Below are positions 5,211-9,570 of a stretch of DNA of 9,570 bases, piece by piece. The notes beneath the pieces are model-generated. The model made no database searches, was not told the origin of the DNA, and saw only the letters and a program-made list of their open reading frames with translations. The stretch is from NCBI GenBank assembly GCA_903904615.1, contig CAIVDG010000313.1, positions 1-9,570 of the forward strand, given 5' to 3'. Source of the DNA: an uncultured Acidimicrobiaceae bacterium (lineage in GTDB: Bacteria > Actinomycetota > Acidimicrobiia > Acidimicrobiales > Ilumatobacteraceae). Positions within the stretch are counted from its first letter, which is position 1. Each line of letters opens with the position of its first letter. The position numbers and the translations under genes were made by a program.

Positions 5211-6164
5211 ATGAGCAACACCTTCATTCACGAGCCAGTGATGCTGAACGAAATCTTGTCGGTCTTTGCCGACATGAATGACGGCGTCTATCTCGATGCA
5301 ACATTGGGCGGTGCAGGCCATGCGAGCGCACTTCTCGCTGCGCACCCAGGCCTGTCGTTGTTGGGAATCGACCACGACGACGTTGCTCTATCTGCAGCTT
5401 CTTCAGTTCTGACCGACGCTGGTCTTGGTGGACGCGCAACCCTCCGGCGCGCCCGCTTCGATTCGGTATCACGCGTCGTGGCCGAAGAGGGAATCGGTTC
5501 GTTGGCCGGTGCTCTCTTCGACCTCGGCGTGTCGTCTCCCCAGTTCGATGTTGCAGAACGGGGCTTCTCGTACCGCTTTGATGCGCCGCTTGACATGCGG
5601 ATGGATCGTTCGCAAGCCGTGAGCGCCGACACTGTGGTGAACGAGTACGACCAACAGGCGCTCGCTGAAATGTTGCGCCGAAATGCAGACGAAAAATTCG
5701 CAGGCCGCATTGCGCGCGCCATCGTTGCGGCGCGTCCCATCCGTTCCACCACTCAATTGTCAGAAGTAGTTGTGTCGGCTATTCCTGCACCCGCACGTCG
5801 ACGTGGGGGGCATCCGGCAAAACGCACTTTCCAAGCAGTTCGCATCGAAGTTAATGCTGAACTCGACATTCTCCCTGGCGCGCTTCGCGACACCATTGCA
5901 CTTCTTGCTCCTGGCGCATGCCTTGCTGTGCTGTCGTATCACTCGGGTGAAGATCGCATCGTCAAGTCGGTGATGCGAGACGCAGAAACAGGTAATTGCA
6001 CCTGTCCGTCGAATCTTCCTTGTGGTTGCGGTGCGGTGCGCACCGTGGAGCGTGTGCGTGTGTCGCGCGAAGCAAGCCGCGATGAGCAAGTTCGCAATCC
6101 GCGAAGCACTTCCGCTCGTCTTCGCGTTGTACGCAAACTGAATGTTTCGAAGGTGGCCCAGTAG
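5211..6164 (+). CDS. rsmH: 16S rRNA (cytosine-1402-N4)-methyltransferase RsmH
   Basis: A 317-residue RsmH (formerly MraW), which uses S-adenosylmethionine to methylate N4 of C1402 in the ribosomal P site. Motifs in order: FIHEPVMLNEIL (5-16); SAM-binding DATLGGAGHASALL (29-42); LGIDHD (51-56); LFDLGVSSPQFD (102-113); ERGFSYRFDAPLDMRMD (116-132); HPAKRTFQAVRIEVNAEL (201-218); and VLSYHSGEDRIVK (240-252). A cysteine cluster CTCPSNLPCGCG (263-274) is usual in actinobacteria. Several signature residues differ from the common forms (DGT, HPATR, HSLEDR). ATG at 5211 is chosen for the family N-terminus and a GAGGG site 10 nt upstream. The frame is also open back to a GTG at 5031 overlapping the mraZ stop, but that 60-residue extension lies over the RNA structure and does not resemble RsmH. 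The ftsL-like gene starts 2 bp after the stop. Confidence 0.95.
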   Translation: MSNTFIHEPVMLNEILSVFADMNDGVYLDATLGGAGHASALLAAHPGLSLLGIDHDDVALSAASSVLTDAGLGGRATLRRARFDSVSRVVAEEGIGSLAGALFDLGVSSPQFDVAERGFSYRFDAPLDMRMDRSQAVSADTVVNEYDQQALAEMLRRNADEKFAGRIARAIVAARPIRSTTQLSEVVVSAIPAPARRRGGHPAKRTFQAVRIEVNAELDILPGALRDTIALLAPGACLAVLSYHSGEDRIVKSVMRDAETGNCTCPSNLPCGCGAVRTVERVRVSREASRDEQVRNPRSTSARLRVVRKLNVSKVAQ

Positions 6165-6166
6165 TT

Positions 6167-6631
6167 ATGGCTGTGGCGTTTCGTCTTCCGTCCGTCCTTG
6201 CGCCACGTGAATCTGGCGCACGTACACCACTTTCTGTTGTTCCACAGTCTGAACGACGTTACGTGCGGGTCTTTACTACCGTTGCTCTCATCGTTGTAGC
6301 AATGGGTCTCGTGGTTGCGCTACGTGCTCACATGGCGAATCAGCAAATGAAGATTGACTCCTTGAATTACGACATCTCGCGTGCACGCTTACATTTCGAC
6401 ACTTTGCGCGCCGAACGTGCAGCGCTCCAGTCGCCGGAGAAGCTCATTGCGAACGCTCGAGCAATGGGAATGGTGCCAAGTGTGTCAACGCGCATCATCG
6501 ACATTCCGGCCGCAGTAGCTGCTGAAGTAGCTGCAACTGTTGGAAAAGTTGACTCCGATGTTGCGTCGGCTCAAGAGTCTCAACTTGACGAGTTCGGTCG
6601 TCTCAAAGTAGCCGTTGTCGGTGCGCCGTGA
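6167..6631 (+). CDS. ftsL: FtsL-like bitopic cell division protein
   Basis: A 154-residue bitopic membrane protein in the ftsL slot between rsmH and ftsI. The basic cytoplasmic N-terminus (1-32) precedes one membrane helix at about 33-52 (VFTTVALIVVAMGLVVAL). A heptad-like coiled coil follows (ANQQMKIDSLNYDISRARLHFDTLRAERAALQSPEKL, about 57-93), then the ARAMGMVP motif typical of FtsL/DivIC proteins at 97-104. The last 50 residues are Ala- and Val-rich and probably loose. FtsL forms a complex with FtsQ and FtsB/DivIC and activates FtsW-FtsI septal synthesis. Identity rests on architecture and position because FtsL sequences diverge fast. AAGGTGG lies upstream of the ATG, and the stop overlaps the ftsI GTG as GTGA, so the two are translationally coupled. 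Confidence 0.8.
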   Translation: MAVAFRLPSVLAPRESGARTPLSVVPQSERRYVRVFTTVALIVVAMGLVVALRAHMANQQMKIDSLNYDISRARLHFDTLRAERAALQSPEKLIANARAMGMVPSVSTRIIDIPAAVAAEVAATVGKVDSDVASAQESQLDEFGRLKVAVVGAP

Positions 6632-8772
6632 GCGAGTCTCGCCGCGGTACGCGCTCGCACGGTTCGTCGTCGCGTAGTTCGTCGCGTTCGCAATCAACAT
6701 CTCGTTCTCAGTCATCGTCGCGTTCGCAATCATCGTCACGTTCTCAGCAACAGCAGTCATCCTCTCGCTCATCGTCGCGATCACAGTCATCGTCCAGTCG
6801 TGGCGAAGCATCGCGTTCGTCATCACGTACGCGTTCAGCAACAGAGACCCGTCCACCAGCGTCGCAACCACGCCAACGTTCAACATCCACCAGTCGCCCA
6901 CGGCCTCAGGCGCCATCACCATTTGAATCGGTCATGAGGGGGTTCTTTGCTGCGTGTGCGCATGAAGTGAAGATGGCCTTTAACGGAGATGTTCCACCAG
7001 AACACAAGGCCAGCAGAATCTCTTCATCACAGGCCCATAAGTTGGTGAAGAAGCGTCTTCGCTTCTCGATTGCGTTCTTTGCGGTCTTCTTGGCGGTTAT
7101 CGCTGGTCGAGTAGTGCTTCTGCAAACGGTATGGCGCGATGGGTACTTTGAGGCAAGTGTCGATCAACGCACGCGTGTCAACATTATTCGCGCAACACGT
7201 GGTGTCATCTTTGACCGCAATGGCAATGAACTCGCGTTGTCTGTGCCAAGCACCACGGTGTACGCCGATCCTCGTGATATCTCTGATCCCATCGGAACAG
7301 CTCGCTCGCTCGCAGCAGTGCTGGGCTACATGCCGGATCAAGAAGCAAAACTCGCGGAGAAGTTGGCTCAGCCAGGTTCCAAATTTCATTACGTTGCGCG
7401 CGAACTCAGTAAAGACGAAGCCGCAGTCATTCTGAACTTGGGTCTTCCTGGTATCTATTCGTACACCGAACCATCTCGCCAAGTAGAAGGTGGAGTTGCC
7501 CAAGCAGTCATTGGCAAAACCGACCCAGACGGCGTAGGAACATCGGGACTCGAGAAGCAGTTCAACAACTTACTCATCGGCGCTGACGGAAAATCCATTC
7601 GTGAAGTAGACAAGAACGGTCGCTCAATCGCCGGTGTTGGAAAAACCACGGTGACCCCAGTGCCCGGTGATGATCTTGTTCTCACAATTGACAAGAACGT
7701 TCAGTACCACACCGATGCAGCATTGCTGGATCGAGTGAGTCAGTTGGGCGCCAAGGGTGGAACTGCAATTGTGATGGACTCTGCGACTGGCGAAATCTAT
7801 GCAATGTCTAACGTGCGTCGAGATGAGAGTGGAGCGGCAATCATCGCCACGGGCAACTTCGCTGCAGTTGAAGCGTATGAACCGGGCTCTGTTGCAAAAG
7901 TGTTCAGCATCAGTGCGGCACTCAACGAAGGAAAGATCACGGCCGACTCGGTGTTCTCGGTGCCTGGCATCACCACCATCGACGGATTCCCCATTCGTGA
8001 TGCATGGCCTCACCCCACGATGGACATGAATGTTCGCACCATCTTGAGCGAAAGCTCCAACATCGGCACCATGCTGGCCGGACAAACAATTTCCAGCGAA
8101 AAACTGCACGACTATTACGCAGCCTTTGGCTTTGGTCGCAAGACCGGTCTTGACTATCCCGGTGAGAGTCGTGGCATTCTGCGCGACCCAAAGAAGTGGC
8201 GCGGAACTGAGAAGTACACCGTGACGTATGGCTATGGACTTGCAACAACTGCTCTGCAGTTAGTTGCTGGAGTGAACACTGTGGCGAACAAAGGTGTCTT
8301 CGTTGAACCTCGTCTGGTGAAAGCCACTATCGATCAAAATGGAAAACGCAAAGATGTTGCACCTTCAAAGACTCGTTCGGTGTTGACAGAAGCTACGTCT
8401 GCCACCATGACAGATTTGATGCGCGAAGCTGTGTGCACCGGTACGGGCGAACTTGCCAAGGTAAAAGGCATGGAGATCGCGGGTAAGACAGGCACCGGAT
8501 ACAAGGTGCAGGCGAACGGAACATACTCAACCGACACCGGCGGTCGTCGTTACTTTGCATCGTTCGTTGGTTTTTTCCCTGCACGCAATCCTCGTGTCAC
8601 CATGCTGGTCAGCATTGACGAACCCAGCGCGGACTCGCGAGATCGTTTCGGTGGTACAGCGGCAGCTCCGGTGTTTGCACGTTTGGTACCCACCATCATG
8701 CGCGAGCTTGCAATTGAGTCAACCGGGCCAAGTACTGGCTGTAAGGCAGGCGCTGCCAACGCAGGACACTAG
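6628..8772 (+). CDS. ftsI: FtsI / PBP3, septal peptidoglycan transpeptidase
   Basis: A 714-residue class B penicillin-binding protein that cross-links septal peptidoglycan with FtsW. It begins at a GTG overlapping the ftsL stop. Residues 1-90 are an unusual Ser/Arg/Gln tail with RSQSSS repeats; this is cytoplasmic, since the single membrane helix is at about 145-166 (RFSIAFFAVFLAVIAGRVVLLQ). The pedestal starts at RGVIFDRNG (191-199). The transpeptidase motifs are S421-x-x-K424 in EPGSVAKVF (catalytic serine S421), S476-S-N478 in SESSNIG, and K620-T-G622 in AGKTGTGYK. There are no PASTA domains. Length exceeds typical FtsI (about 580-650) because of the tail. The membrane-proximal linker (95-140) has a second basic patch, HKLVKKRLR. 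murE begins 6-9 nt after the stop. Confidence 0.96.
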   Translation: MSESRRGTRSHGSSSRSSSRSQSTSRSQSSSRSQSSSRSQQQQSSSRSSSRSQSSSSRGEASRSSSRTRSATETRPPASQPRQRSTSTSRPRPQAPSPFESVMRGFFAACAHEVKMAFNGDVPPEHKASRISSSQAHKLVKKRLRFSIAFFAVFLAVIAGRVVLLQTVWRDGYFEASVDQRTRVNIIRATRGVIFDRNGNELALSVPSTTVYADPRDISDPIGTARSLAAVLGYMPDQEAKLAEKLAQPGSKFHYVARELSKDEAAVILNLGLPGIYSYTEPSRQVEGGVAQAVIGKTDPDGVGTSGLEKQFNNLLIGADGKSIREVDKNGRSIAGVGKTTVTPVPGDDLVLTIDKNVQYHTDAALLDRVSQLGAKGGTAIVMDSATGEIYAMSNVRRDESGAAIIATGNFAAVEAYEPGSVAKVFSISAALNEGKITADSVFSVPGITTIDGFPIRDAWPHPTMDMNVRTILSESSNIGTMLAGQTISSEKLHDYYAAFGFGRKTGLDYPGESRGILRDPKKWRGTEKYTVTYGYGLATTALQLVAGVNTVANKGVFVEPRLVKATIDQNGKRKDVAPSKTRSVLTEATSATMTDLMREAVCTGTGELAKVKGMEIAGKTGTGYKVQANGTYSTDTGGRRYFASFVGFFPARNPRVTMLVSIDEPSADSRDRFGGTAAAPVFARLVPTIMRELAIESTGPSTGCKAGAANAGH
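6685..6747 (+). repeat. 18-bp tandem repeat inside ftsI encoding RSQSSS
   Basis: Three full copies (6685-6702, 6703-6720, 6721-6738) and a half copy (6739-6747) of an 18-bp unit beginning CGTTCKCAR. Copies 1 and 3 read CGTTCGCAATCA, copies 2 and 4 CGTTCTCAG. Each copy encodes Arg-Ser-Gln-Ser-(Ser/Thr)-Ser. The surrounding 6630-6840 is a looser run of TCG/TCA/CGT codons. Such an in-frame unit can expand or contract without a frameshift. Confidence 0.85.
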
Positions 8773-8781
8773 GGGTTGATG

Positions 8782-9570
8782 ATGAGTCGGTACCCGTGTC
8801 AGCCCCTCGCACTTCGCGAAGTGCTCTCGTCTGTCAAGAGCGAATACACCGTCGTCAATGACAGCGTTGTGGTGTCTGGTATCACGCAAGACTCTCGCTT
8901 CATTGCTGCAGGGGACGTCTTTTGCTGTGTGCGGGGCGAAACATTCAATGGGGCTGACTACATCGACGATGCAATTTCAGCAGGTGCAGTAGCGGTTGTT
9001 GTCGACACGGTCGTTCCCGATGTGCCAGCGCACATCGCGGTGGTCACAGTTCCCGATGTCCGCCAATTCTTGGGGCCATTTGCATCAGCAATTTTCGGTC
9101 ACCCCAGCCGTTCTCTGCGGATGGTGGGTGTCACTGGTACAAACGGCAAAACATCAACAACTTCAATGATTGCCTCCATTCTTGAAGCCGAAGGTATGTC
9201 GACTCAAGTGATCGGAACGCTGTCGGGGGAGCGAACAACCCCCGAAGCCATTGATCTTCACGCCACGTTGCGGAAGTGGGTGAATGAGGCTGTGTCAGCG
9301 GTCGTGATGGAAGTGTCATCACACGCACTTGTCCTGCACCGCGTCGACGGCATCATGTTTGAGGTAGCAGTTTTCACAAACATCGGTCGCGACCATCTTG
9401 ATTTTCACAAGACCGAAGAGGCCTACTTCGCAGCCAAAGCACGGTTGTTCTCTTCAGATCTCGCAAAGGTGGGCGTTGTGAATACGGACGACCCAAAGGG
9501 GAGTCTGTTGAACGATGCCGCACCAATTCCAATGGTCGGGTTCTCTCGTCATGACGCACACGACATTTCA
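8782..9570 (+). CDS. murE: UDP-N-acetylmuramyl-tripeptide synthetase MurE (N-terminal part)
   Basis: The first 263 codons of a Mur ligase; the gene runs off the right edge. I translated it by hand. Motifs: SGITQDSR (32-39) and GDVFCCVRG (44-52) in the UDP-MurNAc-binding domain; P-loop VGVTGTNGKTSTT (115-127); TTPEA (152-156); MEVSSHAL (176-183) with HRVDG (186-190); FTNIGRDHLDFH (198-209); and K219 in YFAAKARLF at the carbamylated-lysine position. MurE adds the third peptide residue (usually meso-diaminopimelate in actinobacteria) to UDP-MurNAc-L-Ala-D-Glu using ATP in the cytoplasm. The C-terminal domain that selects the amino acid is outside the window. Two ATGs in a row occur at 8779 and 8782. 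The AGGGG at 8771-8775, overlapping the ftsI stop, is 6 nt before the second and only 3 nt before the first, so I chose 8782. Confidence 0.95.
   Translation, partial: MSRYPCQPLALREVLSSVKSEYTVVNDSVVVSGITQDSRFIAAGDVFCCVRGETFNGADYIDDAISAGAVAVVVDTVVPDVPAHIAVVTVPDVRQFLGPFASAIFGHPSRSLRMVGVTGTNGKTSTTSMIASILEAEGMSTQVIGTLSGERTTPEAIDLHATLRKWVNEAVSAVVMEVSSHALVLHRVDGIMFEVAVFTNIGRDHLDFHKTEEAYFAAKARLFSSDLAKVGVVNTDDPKGSLLNDAAPIPMVGFSRHDAHDIS

Noticed and set aside
6485..6922. Minus-strand frame rich in Met, Thr, Ala and Asn opposite ftsL/ftsI
   Set aside because: Its odd composition is simply the complement of the Ser/Arg repeat codons of FtsI.
1..9570. CRISPR arrays, insertion sequences, tRNA or rRNA genes, attachment sites
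   Set aside because: I saw no spaced direct repeats of CRISPR type, no transposase or terminal inverted repeats, and no tRNA cloverleaf or rRNA sequence. The HNH gene lacks any mobile-element context.

Overview
The window looks like a chromosomal segment of a high-to-medium GC actinobacterium. This follows from the mraZ-rsmH-ftsL-ftsI-murE order of the division and cell wall (dcw) cluster, a DUF3040 membrane protein, an actinobacterial-type HNH protein, many GTG starts, and a structured leader just before rsmH. I would guess Acidimicrobiia or a relative, but the lineage is inference and not shown directly.

Left end, minus strand (1-1170): three tightly packed genes are read leftwards. They encode a small two-helix membrane protein, an inositol-monophosphatase-family phosphatase coupled to it by an ATGA overlap, and the first 37 codons of an FGGY kinase (probably glycerol kinase) that runs off the window. 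A 47-bp divergent gap separates this unit from the plus-strand genes. On each side a TANNNT box lies 6 nt before a GTG, as expected for leaderless transcripts.

Middle, plus strand (1218-4412): DNA polymerase IV (dinB), a DUF3040 two-helix membrane protein, an unrecognised 93-residue protein, an HNH endonuclease-family protein and a lipoate/biotin ligase-family protein, mostly with short gaps.

Right half, plus strand (4413-9570): the dcw cluster. Its 205-bp promoter region carries a TTGACA/TAGAGT promoter embedded in a 10-bp-periodic array of TGGGN MraZ boxes, so the MraZ regulator probably represses its own operon. MraZ is followed by a 176-bp untranslated gap that can fold into a three-way-junction RNA with competing alternative helices. 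I take this to be the actinobacterial mraW RNA element, which would control rsmH and the genes after it. Next come RsmH (16S rRNA C1402 methyltransferase), an FtsL-like bitopic protein, FtsI/PBP3 with a striking Ser-Arg repeat cytoplasmic tail, and the first 263 codons of MurE. Together they link regulation, division septum synthesis and peptidoglycan precursor supply in one operon.

The points most worth a second look are the rsmH leader RNA, the MraZ operator array and the SR-repeat tail of FtsI.
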